A DNA stretch of 64,000 nucleotides from Zobellia alginiliquefaciens (GCF_029323795.1 NZ_CP119758.1:62001-126000), one strand, 5' to 3'; shown: positions 17,201 to 27,302, numbered from the stretch's first letter. The notes: a model not told the origin generated them from the sequence alone. A program made the numbers and translations.

Positions 17201-18826
17201 ATGGAAGGATTGATAATGGATTACCCACTGACCACTACCACCATTCTTGAATATGGAAACAGTGCTTTTAATTACAAAAAAATAATCAGTCATTTACCAA
17301 GCGGAACTAGGCACGAATATACTTTTGGCGACCTCTATAAACGTTGTAAAAAATTAGCGAGCGCACTTACCAATAAACTAGGCGTTACCAAAGGTGATAT
17401 GGTGGGTACTTTTGCGTGGAACCACTACCAGCATGTTGAGCTGTACTACGGTATCCCAAGTATAGGTGGTATTTGCCACACTATAAACATTAGGCTTTCT
17501 TCTCAACAAATTGAATTTATAATCAACCACTCAGAAGACAAGGTAATTTTTATTGATGCCTCATTAGTTCCACTGATGGAAAAAATAGCACATAAACTAG
17601 AAACCGTAGAACACTATGTTATTATAAATGGATCGGAACTCTTCAGTACTACCCTAAGAAATACAATTCACTATGAAGATTTACTGGAGGACGAACCCGA
17701 AGAATTCGAGTGGCCAGAACTAAATGAAAATGATGCTTGCAGCATGTGCTATACTAGTGGTACTACAGGTTTACCAAAAGGTGTTCTTTACACTCACCGA
17801 TCTACATATCTACATGCACTAACCATATCCACACCAAATGCGGCCAACTACAGCAGCACGGATATAGTACTGCTTATTGTACCCCAATTTCACGTTATGG
17901 CCTGGGGATATCCCTACCTATGTCTGATTACCGGATCGGATATGGTCTTACCCTCTTCCAATCTACAGCCAGAAGTAATTATTTCAATTTTACAGAAAGA
18001 GAAAGTTACAAAAGCCAATGGCGTTCCTACCATATGGATGGGTGTTTATGATGCGCTAAAGAAAAATCCTCCCAGACCTAAGTTAAAGCTAGAAGAATAC
18101 TTAGTAGGCGGATCTGCTCTTCCTGCAAGTTTAATAAAAGGCATGGAAGATGATTTTGGTATAAAAGGCGTACAAGCTTGGGGAATGACAGAAACCTCAC
18201 CCTTGGGTACCGTAAGCCGGTTACAACCCCATCACCAAAGCCTTTCTAGGGAAGAAAAACTAAAAATACGCGCTAAACAAGGTATTGAATTCCCAGGGAT
18301 TCAAATGCGCGTTATTGGGAATGATGGCTCCGTAACCGAGCGAGATGGAAAAAGTATGGGAGAATTACAAGTGAAAGGTGCTTGGGTGATTAAATCCTAC
18401 TTTAAAACCAACAATAGAGATAATTTTACCGATGATGGATGGTTTAGAACAGGAGATGTAAGCACAATTGACAATGACGGCTTCATGCACATTACGGACC
18501 GAACGAAAGACCTGATAAAAAGTGGAGGTGAATGGATATCTAGTGTTGCCTTAGAATCTGCATTAATGGCCCATCCCAAAATAAAAGAAGCTGCCGTAAT
18601 TGCTATTCCCGATGAAAAATGGGCGGAAAGACCTTTGGCTATCCTAGTTTTAAACATAAAAAACGAAACACCCACGGATGAAGAGCTTAAAAATTTCCTA
18701 AGTAATGAATTTGCCAACTACCAAATTCCTGACAAATTTGTGTGTGTTTCTCAAGTACCACGCACCAGTGTAGGCAAATTTGACAAGAAAGAAATACGAC
18801 GACTTTATGCCCTTGGAAAATTATAA
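17201..18826 (+). CDS. Acyl-CoA synthetase (AlkK-like, AMP-forming)
   Basis: The 541-residue protein is an adenylate-forming enzyme. The P-loop CYTSGTTGLPKGVLYTHR is near residue 183, QAWGMTETSPLG near 326, the GWFRTGDVSTID loop near 414, and the C-terminal KSGGEWIS and PRTSVGKFDKKEIR hold the catalytic lysine. Medium- or long-chain fatty acids are activated to acyl-CoA. The N-terminus may begin at 17201 or at the second ATG (17216); I kept the first. It is separate from the fatty-acid regulon at 47-56 kb. Confidence 0.9.
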   Translation: MEGLIMDYPLTTTTILEYGNSAFNYKKIISHLPSGTRHEYTFGDLYKRCKKLASALTNKLGVTKGDMVGTFAWNHYQHVELYYGIPSIGGICHTINIRLSSQQIEFIINHSEDKVIFIDASLVPLMEKIAHKLETVEHYVIINGSELFSTTLRNTIHYEDLLEDEPEEFEWPELNENDACSMCYTSGTTGLPKGVLYTHRSTYLHALTISTPNAANYSSTDIVLLIVPQFHVMAWGYPYLCLITGSDMVLPSSNLQPEVIISILQKEKVTKANGVPTIWMGVYDALKKNPPRPKLKLEEYLVGGSALPASLIKGMEDDFGIKGVQAWGMTETSPLGTVSRLQPHHQSLSREEKLKIRAKQGIEFPGIQMRVIGNDGSVTERDGKSMGELQVKGAWVIKSYFKTNNRDNFTDDGWFRTGDVSTIDNDGFMHITDRTKDLIKSGGEWISSVALESALMAHPKIKEAAVIAIPDEKWAERPLAILVLNIKNETPTDEELKNFLSNEFANYQIPDKFVCVSQVPRTSVGKFDKKEIRRLYALGKL

Positions 18827-18866
18827 AAAAAAGCTCGTAACAAATTCATTGTCACGAGCTTTTTTA
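18827..18866. terminator. Bidirectional terminator between the synthetase and carB
   Basis: AAAAAAGCTCGT-ACAA pairs with TTGT-ACGAGCTTTTTT, with one mismatch in the stem. Both flanks are A/T runs, so it can end both convergent genes. Confidence 0.88.
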
Positions 18867-18883
18867 CATTTTAACCTGAACTA

Positions 18884-21739
18884 TTATTTGCTCAGATACA
18901 TCTTTCTTCTAGCGTAAAGATTATAGAAATCATCATCTTTTAAGCTATCAATAAAAAGAATACTCTCTCCTGTGCTCTTCATTTCAGGTCCTAAATTCTT
19001 ATTTACGTTCGGGAACTTATTAAAAGAAAAGACCGGTTGTTTTATTGCAAAACCATTTAGCTCTGGTTTAAAATCAAAATCTTTTACTTTTTTATCACCT
19101 AACATAACCTTAGTTGCATAGTTCACATAAGGTTCCTTATAAGCCTTAGCTATAAACGGAACTGTTCTAGACGCCCTAGGGTTGGCTTCAATGATATAGA
19201 CCATATCATCTTTTATTGCAAACTGAATATTAATAAGACCTACCGTATTCAATGCCAAGGCAATTTTTTTGGTGTGGTCTTTTATCTGTTGCATTACAAA
19301 CTCACCTAGGTTGAACGGTGGCAAGGTTGCATTAGAATCTCCCGAGTGAATTCCACAAGGTTCAATATGTTCCATTATACCAATAATGTATACATCTTCA
19401 CCATCACAAATGGCATCGGCCTCTGCTTCAATTGCACCATCTAAGTAATGGTCCAACAACAATTTGTTATTCGGTATTTTTCTAAGAAGGTCCACTACAT
19501 GCGACTCCAATTCCTCCTTATTAATCACAATCTTCATTCCCTGACCTCCCAAAACATAAGATGGTCTTACTAGTAACGGAAAGTCCAATTCATCAGCAAG
19601 TGTTAAAGCCTCATCTGCGGTTTCCGCAATACCATACTTTGGAAAAGGAATATCGTTTTGTTTCAGCATTTCAGAGAAACTACCCCTGTCTTCAGCTAAA
19701 TCCAACGCTTCAAAACTAGTTCCTATAATTTTGATTCCGTATTTAGATAGTTTTTCAGCTAATTTTAAAGCGGTCTGTCCGCCCAACTGAACAATAACAC
19801 CTTCTGGTTTCTCATGACGGATAATATCATAGATATGCTCCCAAAAAACCGGTTCAAAATATAATTTATCGGCCGTATCAAAATCGGTTGAAACCGTTTC
19901 TGGGTTACAGTTGATCATAATGGTTTCATAACCACATTCCGCAGCAGCAAGTACACCGTGCACACAACAATAATCAAACTCAATTCCTTGTCCAATTCTA
20001 TTTGGCCCGGAACCAAGAACTACAATCTTTTTACGATCCGTAACAATACTGTCGTTCTCAACGTAACGTGTGCCATCCGGCTTTTCTATCTCCGCTTCAA
20101 AAGTAGAATAGTAGTACGGTGTCATGGCTTTAAACTCCGCAGCACAGGTATCAACCAGTTTGTAAACCCTGTTGATATTCATTTCCTCGGTTCGCTTCTT
20201 ATGCACCTCACTCTCATAACAATCTAGCATGTGAGCAATTTGTCTGTCGGCAAAACCTTTTTGCTTCGCTTCCAACATTAAGTCTTTGGTAAGCGTCGCT
20301 ATTGTATAGGTAGAAATTTCTTTCTCCAATAAATGCAGCTCTTCGTACTGTTTTAAGAACCACATATCAATTTTGGTAATATCATGGATTCTACTCAACG
20401 GAATACCTAATTGAATAGCGTCATAAATAACAAAAACACGATCCCAACTCGGTATCGTCAGTTTTTGAATAATCTGATCATAATTATTATAACCTTTGCC
20501 ATCTGCACCTAACCCATTTCTTTTTATCTCAAGAGATTGAGTGGCCTTGTGCAACGCTTCTTGGAACGAACGTCCAATACCCATAACCTCACCCACGGAT
20601 TTCATCTGAAGTCCTAAAGTACGGTCAGAACCTTCAAATTTATCAAAGTTCCATCTAGGTATTTTTACAATTACATAATCAAGAGTTGGTTCGAACAATG
20701 CCGATGTTGACTTTGTAATTTGATTTTCCAATTCATCCAAACGGTAGCCGATCGCCAATTTTGTTGCAACTTTAGCAATAGGGTATCCGGTTGCTTTTGA
20801 TGCCAATGCCGAAGAACGTGAAACTCTTGGGTTAATCTCAATGGCAATGATTTCTTCATCATCATCCGGACTCACAGCGAACTGAACGTTACATCCTCCT
20901 GCAAAATCACCAATACTACGCATCATATGAATGGCCATATCACGCATTTTCTGATACGTTCTATCGGACAAGGTCATTGCTGGGGCCACAGTTATTGAAT
21001 CTCCGGTATGAATACCCATTGGATCCATATTCTCTATAGCACAAATAATAACAACGTTATCGTTATTATCACGCAACAATTCCAACTCATACTCCTTCCA
21101 ACCCATCAAGGCCTTATCTATCATTACTTCATGAATTGGGGAAATCTCCAACCCACGACTCAGCAATTCATCAAAGTCCTCTGGTTTATATACTATTGCC
21201 GCACCAGCACCTCCTAAAGTATAAGATGCTCTAATTACCAATGGAAAGCCAAACTCCTGAGCTATTTCTTTTCCTTTTAAGAATGATGTAGCCGTAGCCT
21301 GTGGCGCCATCCCAACACCAATTTTAAGCATCAACTCACGGAACTGCTCACGATCCTCGGTAATGTTGATTGCATCAATATCAACACCTATTAGATCAAC
21401 CCCAAAATCTTTCCAAATTCCTTTTTCATCTGCCTCTATACATAAGTTAAGAGCAGTCTGCCCACCCATAGTTGGCAATACCGCATCAATTTGAGGATGT
21501 TCTTTTAGTATTTCAATAATTGACTTGGTAGTCAACGGTTTTAAATACACGTGATCAGCCATTGATGGATCCGTCATTATAGTAGCCGGATTACTATTTA
21601 TCAATATAGTCTCAATACCATCTTCACGTAATGAACGTAAAGATTGAGAACCTGCATAATCAAACTCACAAGCTTGACCTATAACAATGGGACCGGAGCC
21701 GATCAGTAGTATGGATTTTAAATCTTTTCTTTTTGGCAT
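18884..21739 (-). CDS. carB: Carbamoyl-phosphate synthase large subunit, without C-terminal allosteric domain
   Basis: The 951-residue protein has both ATP-grasp halves: LLIGSGPIVIGQACEFDYAG near residue 11 with EINPRVSRSSALASKATGYP, and VLGSGPNRIGQGIEFDY near residue 560 with EANPRASRTVPFIAKAY. It joins ammonia, bicarbonate and ATP to carbamoyl phosphate for pyrimidines and arginine. E. coli CarB is 1,073 residues. This one stops shortly after GPEMKSTGES, so the MGS-type domain that binds UMP and ornithine is missing. The stop is clean and a terminator-bounded end follows, so it does not look like recent damage. No carA gene is next to it in this window. Confidence 0.95.
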   Translation of the reverse strand: MPKRKDLKSILLIGSGPIVIGQACEFDYAGSQSLRSLREDGIETILINSNPATIMTDPSMADHVYLKPLTTKSIIEILKEHPQIDAVLPTMGGQTALNLCIEADEKGIWKDFGVDLIGVDIDAINITEDREQFRELMLKIGVGMAPQATATSFLKGKEIAQEFGFPLVIRASYTLGGAGAAIVYKPEDFDELLSRGLEISPIHEVMIDKALMGWKEYELELLRDNNDNVVIICAIENMDPMGIHTGDSITVAPAMTLSDRTYQKMRDMAIHMMRSIGDFAGGCNVQFAVSPDDDEEIIAIEINPRVSRSSALASKATGYPIAKVATKLAIGYRLDELENQITKSTSALFEPTLDYVIVKIPRWNFDKFEGSDRTLGLQMKSVGEVMGIGRSFQEALHKATQSLEIKRNGLGADGKGYNNYDQIIQKLTIPSWDRVFVIYDAIQLGIPLSRIHDITKIDMWFLKQYEELHLLEKEISTYTIATLTKDLMLEAKQKGFADRQIAHMLDCYESEVHKKRTEEMNINRVYKLVDTCAAEFKAMTPYYYSTFEAEIEKPDGTRYVENDSIVTDRKKIVVLGSGPNRIGQGIEFDYCCVHGVLAAAECGYETIMINCNPETVSTDFDTADKLYFEPVFWEHIYDIIRHEKPEGVIVQLGGQTALKLAEKLSKYGIKIIGTSFEALDLAEDRGSFSEMLKQNDIPFPKYGIAETADEALTLADELDFPLLVRPSYVLGGQGMKIVINKEELESHVVDLLRKIPNNKLLLDHYLDGAIEAEADAICDGEDVYIIGIMEHIEPCGIHSGDSNATLPPFNLGEFVMQQIKDHTKKIALALNTVGLINIQFAIKDDMVYIIEANPRASRTVPFIAKAYKEPYVNYATKVMLGDKKVKDFDFKPELNGFAIKQPVFSFNKFPNVNKNLGPEMKSTGESILFIDSLKDDDFYNLYARRKMYLSK

Positions 21740-21800
21740 TCGTTGTATTCTTTAAATCTTTGGCTATAAATTGTTACAAATATCAGTACAAATCTGACAT

Positions 21801-21834
21801 AAAAAAAGGTGTTACTTATAAAAAGCAACACCTA
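21801..21834 (-). terminator. Terminator of rpmH
   Basis: On the minus strand AGGTGTT pairs with AACACCT around a 20-base loop, followed by a run of T (21807-21801). It lies 25 bases behind the rpmH stop. Confidence 0.8.
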
Positions 21835-21858
21835 TATATTTCTAAAAAAATAATATCA

Positions 21859-22026
21859 TTATTTTTTATGTCTCGGTTCAGAGGATACAGAAAGTTTTTT
21901 TCTTCCTTTAGCTCTTCTACGAGCTAAAACTTTTCTTCCATTTACGGACGCCATACGCTCCCTAAATCCATGTTTATTTCTTCTCTTTCTTTTTGAAGGC
22001 TGATATGTTCTTTTCTGTCCGGGCAT
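21859..22026 (-). CDS. rpmH: 50S ribosomal protein bL34
   Basis: The protein is only 55 residues, very basic, beginning [20 protein letters not shown] and containing [26 protein letters not shown], the classic L34 pattern. The C-terminal SEPRHKK tail is typical of Bacteroidota. It is a component of the large ribosomal subunit near the exit tunnel. It has its own promoter and terminator, 119 bases upstream of carB. Confidence 0.97.
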   Translation of the reverse strand: MPGQKRTYQPSKRKRRNKHGFRERMASVNGRKVLARRRAKGRKKLSVSSEPRHKK

Positions 22027-22084
22027 TGTATTATCCTTTTCTTTGTGTGATCAAATTTGCGAAACCGCTCGCTAAAACTGGGCG

Positions 22085-22114
22085 CAAATATACAAAGACT
22101 TTTCTCTCTGACAA
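22085..22114 (-). promoter_or_regulatory. rpmH promoter
   Basis: On the minus strand TTTG ends at 22112 and is followed after 19 bases by TATATTTG (22092-22085). It is a perfect consensus promoter, as expected for a ribosomal protein gene. Confidence 0.8.
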
Positions 22115-22210
22115 ATACATTTTGAAAAATATTTTTATTGAATGCCTGCCGCCTAGCGATTGGTTTTTATTACTTTTGCCAAAATCGGATTTTAGCAACA
22201 AAATCAATCT

Positions 22211-23116
22211 ATGAGAAACTTTTTGAGCATTCTTTTCATTGTTCTATCAAGTACCGTTTCTTTAGCTCAGACGCAACTTGAATACAAATTGAAGAAAAAT
22301 GCCATCTTCACGGTAAAGCAAAATGCTGAACAAATCATTACGCAAGAGTTAGATGGAGCGTCACACATACTTACCAATAAAATTGATGGTGTATTAGAGT
22401 TTAAAGTACTAGAAGTAAGAGATACCACGTATATGATAGCTCTTAAATTTAAAGACTTAAACCTTAATATGACGTCTAGTATACAAGGTGAATTGATGGA
22501 TGTGCATGCGCAAGAAGTAAACGAAAACGACATGCAATCCCAGATTTTCAATAGTCTACTGAACAGACCCGTGAATATCACCCTTGCAAAAACCGGAGAT
22601 ATTCTAGAAGTAAAAGGAGGCGATAGTCTTGTTGCAAAAATGGCACAAGCATCCGGTCTTGAAGACGAGTTTTCTTTAAATATGATGAAAAAATCCTTGC
22701 AGAAAGAATTTGGGTCAGAAGCGCTATCCAATAGCTACAAGCAAATGACATTTATTTACCCTACTAAAAAAGTAAAAGTAGCGGATACCTGGAAAAACAC
22801 GTATTCAGGAAAATTGCAAGCCAACAATACCTGGACCTTAAAAGGAATTACTGCGGATACGGCAAATGTTACGGGAACAGCGGAGGTAACTATGGATGTA
22901 ACCGAAGCCGCAACAACTATGAAGCTCAAAGGCTCTCAACAAACAAATATCATTACGAATGCCGCAACCGGCTTTATCAAAAAAATGACGGTAAAAGGGG
23001 TTTCTAAGGGATCATCTACCATGACTCAAATGGGAGACCAAGAAATTCCTACTACCATAAAGTCTTCCATTACGTACGAACTCATTTCTAATTTAAACGA
23101 ACCGATCAACAATTAA
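22211..23116 (+). CDS. Exported DUF6263 family protein
   Basis: The 301-residue protein has a signal peptide (cleavage near SLAQT, residue 20) and a predominantly beta body with repeated pattern such as ITQELDGASHILTNKIDGVL, VKVADTWKNTYSGKL and GFIKKMTVKGVSKGSSTMTQ. This fits the DUF6263 family of periplasmic or outer-membrane-associated proteins in Bacteroidota, whose function is unknown. TACTTTTG at 22171-22178 matches the -7 element; a -33 box is not evident. A TPR membrane protein follows after 5 bases, so the two probably form a unit. Confidence 0.8.
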   Translation: MRNFLSILFIVLSSTVSLAQTQLEYKLKKNAIFTVKQNAEQIITQELDGASHILTNKIDGVLEFKVLEVRDTTYMIALKFKDLNLNMTSSIQGELMDVHAQEVNENDMQSQIFNSLLNRPVNITLAKTGDILEVKGGDSLVAKMAQASGLEDEFSLNMMKKSLQKEFGSEALSNSYKQMTFIYPTKKVKVADTWKNTYSGKLQANNTWTLKGITADTANVTGTAEVTMDVTEAATTMKLKGSQQTNIITNAATGFIKKMTVKGVSKGSSTMTQMGDQEIPTTIKSSITYELISNLNEPINN

Positions 23117-23121
23117 TACAC

Positions 23122-23637
23122 ATGTTCAACAAAAATCTTAAACTGGTCATTGCAGGACTAATTATAGCTTACGCCATATATCAATTCATTGAAGGTAATA
23201 TTGGTAACGGAATCTTTTTAATTCTTTTATCCCTAATTTTTATTTTTCTTTATTTCAGAAATGAAATTATCCTACTGGCTTTCCTTCGCATGAGAAAGCA
23301 AGATTTAGAGGGAACCCAAAAATGGCTCAGTAAAATTAAAAACCCTGAAGCAGCCTTAACCACAAAGCAGCAAGGTTACTACAATTACCTACATGGTATC
23401 ATTCACTCTCAAAAGAACCTTACCCAAGCTGAGAAGTATTTTAAAAAAGCTTTGAAATTAGGTCTCACCATGGACTATGACATTGCGATGGCTAAATTAA
23501 GTCTAGCAGGTATTGCCATGCAAAAAAGAAGAAAGAGAGAAGCTACAACCCTTCTACAAGAAGCCAAAAAACTGGATAAGAGCAACATGCTTACCGATCA
23601 AATAAAAATGATGCAGCAGCAGATGAAGAAAATCTAG
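23122..23637 (+). CDS. Membrane protein with TPR repeats
   Basis: The 171-residue protein has two N-terminal membrane helices (residues about 7-24 and 28-46) and then a cytoplasmic helical part. It includes a tetratricopeptide-like unit QGYYNYLHGIIHSQKNLTQA, then EKYFKKALKLG, and a basic, glutamine/methionine-rich tail. TPR units normally hold protein partners. It is 5 bases behind the DUF6263 gene. I do not recognise a specific function. Confidence 0.75.
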   Translation: MFNKNLKLVIAGLIIAYAIYQFIEGNIGNGIFLILLSLIFIFLYFRNEIILLAFLRMRKQDLEGTQKWLSKIKNPEAALTTKQQGYYNYLHGIIHSQKNLTQAEKYFKKALKLGLTMDYDIAMAKLSLAGIAMQKRRKREATTLLQEAKKLDKSNMLTDQIKMMQQQMKKI

Positions 23638-23704
23638 ACCATTAGTTATTAATGGTTAGCGAAGTAGCCAAACATTCTCTTACATCTAAAATCATTTTGA
23701 CAGT

Positions 23705-25177
23705 TTACAGCAAGGGCGCCCACAGGCGACTGAAGGACTCTTTCAGTTTTCTTACTATTCCTCGATCTTTCCATCGTTCCAAATCAACTTCCTCGCACTC
23801 TTTCAAGTCATCAAGAAAGATTGCCGCAAGCTCATTATTGACGGCTTTATTGTATAGCATTGCGTTTATCTCAAAGTTTATGGAAAAGCTTCTATAGTCT
23901 AAATTGGCCGTACCCACGGTTGAAAATTGATTATCGATAACCATGGTTTTAGCATGAATAAAACCTTTACAATACCTGTAAATTTTAATACCGGATTCCA
24001 AGCAGTATTCAATATATGAATCTCCTGCATATTGTGCAGCCCAAGAATCCGATTCATATGGAATTATTATCCTAACATCTAACCCACTTCTAGCAGCTGT
24101 TGCTAGAGCCGTTAAAATTGCATCATTAGGCATAAAATAAGGCGAGGTAATATAAATACGCTCATTAGCACTGCTAATGGCGCAAAATATAGCCTCCATA
24201 ATATTGGCCCAATCCGTATCCGGACCACTGGCCGCAATCTGCACGGCAACAGGTCTCTCCGTTTCCGGTTTGTTCTCCGGAAAAAACGATTCTTCTATTT
24301 TAATCTCATCATTAGAAGCAAAATTCCAGTTCAATAAAAACGAAGACTGCAAAGATCCTACTGCCCCACCCTGAATTCTTAAATGCGTGTCACGCCAATA
24401 ACGAGGGTTTTTATAGCTATTGTCATAGCGTTGTGCCAGGTTTATTCCGCCCACATACCCGGTTACTCCATCAACAACAACAATCTTTCTGTGATCCCTA
24501 TAATTCAGCTTACCCGTGGAGTTTGAAAAAAGAACGGGCATAAAAGCATAGTGTTCTATTCCGGATTTGGTCATTTTGCGTTTAACCGAGTTTGAAATCT
24601 TACTACCCACATCATCATATACCAATCTTACCTTAACACCTGCTTCAGCCTTTTCCCTTAGTATATTAATCAACTTACTACCAAGCTCATCATCAAATAG
24701 AACAAAATATTCCATGTGAATATACTTTTCTGCTCCGCTTAGATCTTCAAACAAGCGTTTAAATTTTTCTTCGCCGTTTATTAGTATTTCTACGTTATTT
24801 TCAAAAGTAAGAACGGCTTTCTCGTTGTTTTTCAACAACTTATAAATCTTAAAGATATCTTCACCATACTTTTCTTCAAAATCCTCAGTTTCACTATGGT
24901 CTAATTTAAAATTAGAGCGCCATTCTTGTATGGTCTGATTGTCCAGAAAATATTTTTTTTCGAAAATTTTAGATTTTCGGTAATCCTGTCCAAATAAATA
25001 ATATACCACCAAACCAAAAAATGGCAATATGGCAAGAGCAAAAAGAAAAGAAAGTGTCTTTACCGGATTCTTATTTTTTAAAAGAATAAAAAAGGAGAGT
25101 ATAACAACCAGTATATAGTTAATGGATAAAAGAATTAACCATAGGTTGTCATTGAAAAAATGTACTGCTGTATCCAT
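23705..25177 (-). CDS. cls: Cardiolipin synthase
   Basis: The 490-residue protein has two N-terminal membrane helices (about residues 10-30 and 40-60) and two phospholipase D motifs. HKD1 is in NYRDHRKIVVVDGVTGYVGG (about residue 225) and HKD2 in GFIHAKTMVIDNQFSTVGTA (about residue 406). It joins two phosphatidylglycerols into cardiolipin in the inner membrane. Length and layout are those of the bacterial ClsA type. The gene stands alone, convergent with the TPR gene. Confidence 0.95.
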   Translation of the reverse strand: MDTAVHFFNDNLWLILLSINYILVVILSFFILLKNKNPVKTLSFLFALAILPFFGLVVYYLFGQDYRKSKIFEKKYFLDNQTIQEWRSNFKLDHSETEDFEEKYGEDIFKIYKLLKNNEKAVLTFENNVEILINGEEKFKRLFEDLSGAEKYIHMEYFVLFDDELGSKLINILREKAEAGVKVRLVYDDVGSKISNSVKRKMTKSGIEHYAFMPVLFSNSTGKLNYRDHRKIVVVDGVTGYVGGINLAQRYDNSYKNPRYWRDTHLRIQGGAVGSLQSSFLLNWNFASNDEIKIEESFFPENKPETERPVAVQIAASGPDTDWANIMEAIFCAISSANERIYITSPYFMPNDAILTALATAARSGLDVRIIIPYESDSWAAQYAGDSYIEYCLESGIKIYRYCKGFIHAKTMVIDNQFSTVGTANLDYRSFSINFEINAMLYNKAVNNELAAIFLDDLKECEEVDLERWKDRGIVRKLKESFSRLWAPLL

Positions 25178-25247
25178 CTTTGTGGTTGTTGAGCAGACCT
25201 AAAGATAGTCTATCTCAAGTTGGTACCAAAAGATGAGAAATAAGGCG

Positions 25248-25292
25248 AAAAAAAATGACCTCAATACAGTTTTTACATAACTGCATTGAGGC
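25248..25292 (-). terminator. Terminator of the transglycosylase gene
   Basis: On the minus strand GGCCTCAATGCAGTT pairs with AACTGTATTGAGGTC (minor mismatches), followed by eight T. It lies 28 bases behind the gene. Confidence 0.88.
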
Positions 25293-25319
25293 CGAATCCT
25301 TTTACTCTATTGTTATTTT

Positions 25320-26285
25320 TTACTTGCCTATTCTGTAATATCCCTTATTAGGGATCTCTACTGTATATTTTTTACGAGAGCTGTTGTTTAAATGCGCTTC
25401 TCTAAGCCAAGGGTTGTGTCTCTTTAATATTTTGTAATTGATTTCATACTGTTGGGCAAAATCTGCAAAACTCAATACAGGTTCATCAATCTCAACTTTA
25501 AAAGTAGGGACAGCTTGGTACATATCTTTTTTATCGATATCAAAACCATATTTTTCCGGGTGACTTAAAATTTCTTTTATAGCCATGATACGGAAAACAT
25601 ATCTTCCGGTCTCCTGCCCTAGCAAAAGGTCATAATAATCACTTACCTGCTGAATGCCTAAATATTTATTGATAGCGCCTGCTCCTGCGTTATACGAAGC
25701 AGCGGTCAACGTCCAACTTCCATATCTTTTATAATTTCTATTTAAATACTCACAAGCAACTTCTGTGGCTTTTTCCAAGTTGTAACGTTCATCTACATTT
25801 CTGTTTACCTCTAAGCCATGCTCTTGCCCAGTAGCTTTCATTATCTGCCAAAACCCAGCGGCACCGGCATGGGAAACCACATTTTGAAGTCCGCTTTCAG
25901 CAACGGCCAAATATTTAAAATCATCCGGGATACCATTTTTTGCTAAAATTGGCTCTATAATAGGAAAATACATATTTGCTCTTTTAATTAACAATACAGC
26001 ATTTGACTGCCAATAAGTGTTAACTAAAAACTCACGATCAATACGCTCCATAACCTCTGGATCATCTTGTGGCACAGCCTCTCCGGCAAAACTTAAATCC
26101 TCTGGTATCTCTATTGCAGAAATGCGATACCCTTCCGCAACGTTTTTATCTATTTCCCTCTTTTCGTTTTCGGTAACATCAGCATCGCCCTTAGCAGGTT
26201 CCACATTACTCTGTACGGCAAATATCAAAGTGCTCACAACAAAAAAGACGCCCAAAAGCATCAATACATTCTTTAAAATCTTCAT
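25320..26285 (-). CDS. Lytic transglycosylase (MltD-like) with LysM-like tail
   Basis: The 321-residue protein has an N-terminal signal/anchor segment and an SLT domain: LAVAESGLQN (catalytic glutamate near residue 127), SHAGAAGFWQIMKATGQEHGL, and TAASYNAGAGAINKYLG. It cuts peptidoglycan glycan strands and leaves 1,6-anhydro-muramic ends. The C-terminal part, LSFADFAQQYEINYKILKRH, resembles a LysM sugar-binding unit. TAACTTTG on the minus strand (26316-26309) fits the -7 element 24 bases before the start. Confidence 0.92.
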   Translation of the reverse strand: MKILKNVLMLLGVFFVVSTLIFAVQSNVEPAKGDADVTENEKREIDKNVAEGYRISAIEIPEDLSFAGEAVPQDDPEVMERIDREFLVNTYWQSNAVLLIKRANMYFPIIEPILAKNGIPDDFKYLAVAESGLQNVVSHAGAAGFWQIMKATGQEHGLEVNRNVDERYNLEKATEVACEYLNRNYKRYGSWTLTAASYNAGAGAINKYLGIQQVSDYYDLLLGQETGRYVFRIMAIKEILSHPEKYGFDIDKKDMYQAVPTFKVEIDEPVLSFADFAQQYEINYKILKRHNPWLREAHLNNSSRKKYTVEIPNKGYYRIGK

Positions 26286-26470
26286 TTTTTGGTATTGTAC
26301 GGTTTATTCAAAGTTAGTAAACTCTTTCCTAATTTTTCTACACTAAATGCACTCAAATGTCGCTTTAACTTAAATAAGTAAAACTTAACAAAAAAATATC
26401 CGCATTAAAAATAGATACTGAACACACAATTCATGTAAAAGGAATAAACGAGCCCTTTACTACAACTCAA

Positions 26471-27133
26471 TTATTGCAAAATAATTGTGGGCAAATGCTC
26501 GTTAAACCATCTAGCACGATGGATTATCATGGTATGTGTTCCGTTTTTAACAGTAATACAGTCCTTAATATTACCGATAGGAAAAACAACATCTTTCTCT
26601 CCATGTATATGAACCAATCCTGGGATTGTTTCAACTCGTTTCCAATTAACAATTTGGTTAATGGACCAATCTATATAGTATTTATCCCTTATGGACAAAT
26701 ATTCCTCATAAAGTGCAAGGCGTTTATTTACGGTCTCTCCAAAAGCATACTTTGCCAGAAGCTCTACATTATTAACAAGACCCGTAGGCAAAATTTTATG
26801 TATACGGGTATACTTAGCAAAGACCATACGCTTAGGCAGCTCAGAAGCATCTTTAACACTGGAGACTACTATAACTTTTCTAAAAGATTTAAACCTAGCC
26901 ATTTCCTGAACTAGCATACCTCCAAAGGAAACCCCTACTAAAACCGCATTCTCATGATGAATATTTTCGTTCATCTTTTTGGCATATTCCTCTAGTGACA
27001 TATTCTTCCGCGGCACGAACCACTCCAAAAGATGTTGTGCAAATTTTTCCTCAGGTAGAGCAATATGTCTAAAGATAGATGGGTTAGCTGCCATTCCCGG
27101 CATAAAATAGATATGAATTCTAGAATCACTCAT
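26471..27133 (-). CDS. Alpha/beta hydrolase
   Basis: The 220-residue protein starts with YFMPGMAANPSIF, the oxyanion-type first loop, and carries the nucleophile elbow GVSFGGM (Ser near residue 68). HIHGEKDVVFP near residue 177 provides the acid, and GTHTMIIHRA the histidine. The catalytic triad is therefore complete. Substrate is not evident; small-ester or acyl hydrolases of this size are common. It is divergent from the GNAT gene. Confidence 0.88.
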   Translation of the reverse strand: MSDSRIHIYFMPGMAANPSIFRHIALPEEKFAQHLLEWFVPRKNMSLEEYAKKMNENIHHENAVLVGVSFGGMLVQEMARFKSFRKVIVVSSVKDASELPKRMVFAKYTRIHKILPTGLVNNVELLAKYAFGETVNKRLALYEEYLSIRDKYYIDWSINQIVNWKRVETIPGLVHIHGEKDVVFPIGNIKDCITVKNGTHTMIIHRARWFNEHLPTIILQ

Positions 27134-27151
27134 AATTACTACACACAGGAA

Positions 27152-27186
27152 TTGTTAGGAAATTAACATTATTTTCACTACTTTTG
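27152..27186 (+). promoter_or_regulatory. Probable promoter of the small GNAT gene
   Basis: TTG (27152-27154) is followed after 24 bases by TACTTTTG (27179-27186). The -7 box is a full match; the spacing is slightly long. The message would have a leader of about 110 bases. Confidence 0.5.
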
Positions 27187-27302
27187 CTGTCGACTTTGGG
27201 GGAATTCCATTGTTTATACAAATCTGAGCAAAAGTATACAAAATTACGATTTGAGAACACCGTGATTTTCTTACCTCTTGCCGTCATCTAAAATCAAACT
27301 AT

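Noticed and set aside
21733-22214. Plus-strand frames across the rpmH region
   Set aside because: They are shadows of the minus-strand rpmH gene and its promoter.
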